The translations under genes and the position numbers were made by a program. The notes beneath the pieces are model-generated. The model ran no database searches and had not been told where the DNA came from. It saw only the letters and a program-made list of their open reading frames with translations. Of a stretch of DNA of 64,000 nt, positions 63,963 through 64,000 are shown piece after piece. Within the stretch, counting starts at the first letter, position 1. Each line of letters starts with the position of its first letter. Origin of the DNA: Hymenobacter persicinus (GTDB lineage: Bacteria > Bacteroidota > Bacteroidia > Cytophagales > Hymenobacteraceae); the NCBI RefSeq assembly GCF_004167665.1, contig NZ_SEWE01000005.1:1-64000 (forward strand), in the 5' to 3' direction.

Positions 63963-64000
63963 GCGTTGAAAGTGGCGGGTGAGGAAAGAATCTGTAGTAC

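Overview
The window looks like a chromosomal segment of a GC-rich Bacteroidota, most likely a Hymenobacter-type member of the Cytophagales. The support is a SusC/SusD pair with a hybrid two-component regulator, a GH97 enzyme, an ECF sigma factor followed by a single-helix/beta-barrel protein, Bacteroidota-like promoter boxes (TAnnTTTG type), few Shine-Dalgarno sequences and GC-rich codon use. No rRNA, phage, insertion sequence, plasmid function or CRISPR array was seen. The genus is inferred from protein style and was not checked by a search.

Region 1 (1-9644) is the most distinctive. It is a class I lanthipeptide locus with a full-length LanB dehydratase, a LanC cyclase, a C39-peptidase ABC exporter and a HlyD-type adaptor. 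It has three precursor peptides: one upstream (70-234) and two on the opposite strand downstream (8682-8879 and 8884-9027, the last only 47 codons). All three have gap-free 29-residue leaders ending in GG and cores sharing a TYSL(S/T)(L/M) motif followed by two Cys. A small XRE regulator is divergent from the last precursor. No dedicated LanP protease, LanFEG immunity transporter or LanRK pair is visible; the C39 domain can remove the leader.

Region 2 (9767-20400) has a DinB-like enzyme, a UMF1-type MFS carrier, a lipoprotein and a five-gene minus-strand operon for a PaoABC-like periplasmic molybdenum aldehyde oxidase with its XdhC chaperone and MocA cytidylyltransferase. A Spy/CpxP-like protein and an orphan copy of its C-terminal motif follow. 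Region 3 (20537-33654) is a fructan utilisation locus: GH32, fructokinase, sugar MFS, SusD, SusC, a hybrid two-component regulator with a periplasmic sugar-binding domain, and an AraC regulator under a perfect 20-bp palindrome.

Region 4 (33655-49430) has an MFS carrier, a DUF3850-like protein, a SemiSWEET, tRNA-Ser(GGA), asparaginase, TatD and an exopolysaccharide group (GT2, polysaccharide deacetylase, GT4, Wzx-, Wzz- and Wzy-like proteins), then a PP2C phosphatase, an oligopeptide permease, a winged-helix-like protein and a cytochrome c. Region 5 (49602-63962) has GH97, a GT2/flippase-like pair, RuvC, a KTSC protein, PhzF, the sigma/OMP/lipoprotein set, HutI, a secreted protein with a Cys-His-Asp pattern, nicotinamidase, a 2H phosphoesterase and an SDR. 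Several families of short intergenic inverted repeats sit flush against gene ends between 20.4 and 47.4 kb, sometimes supplying the stop codon.
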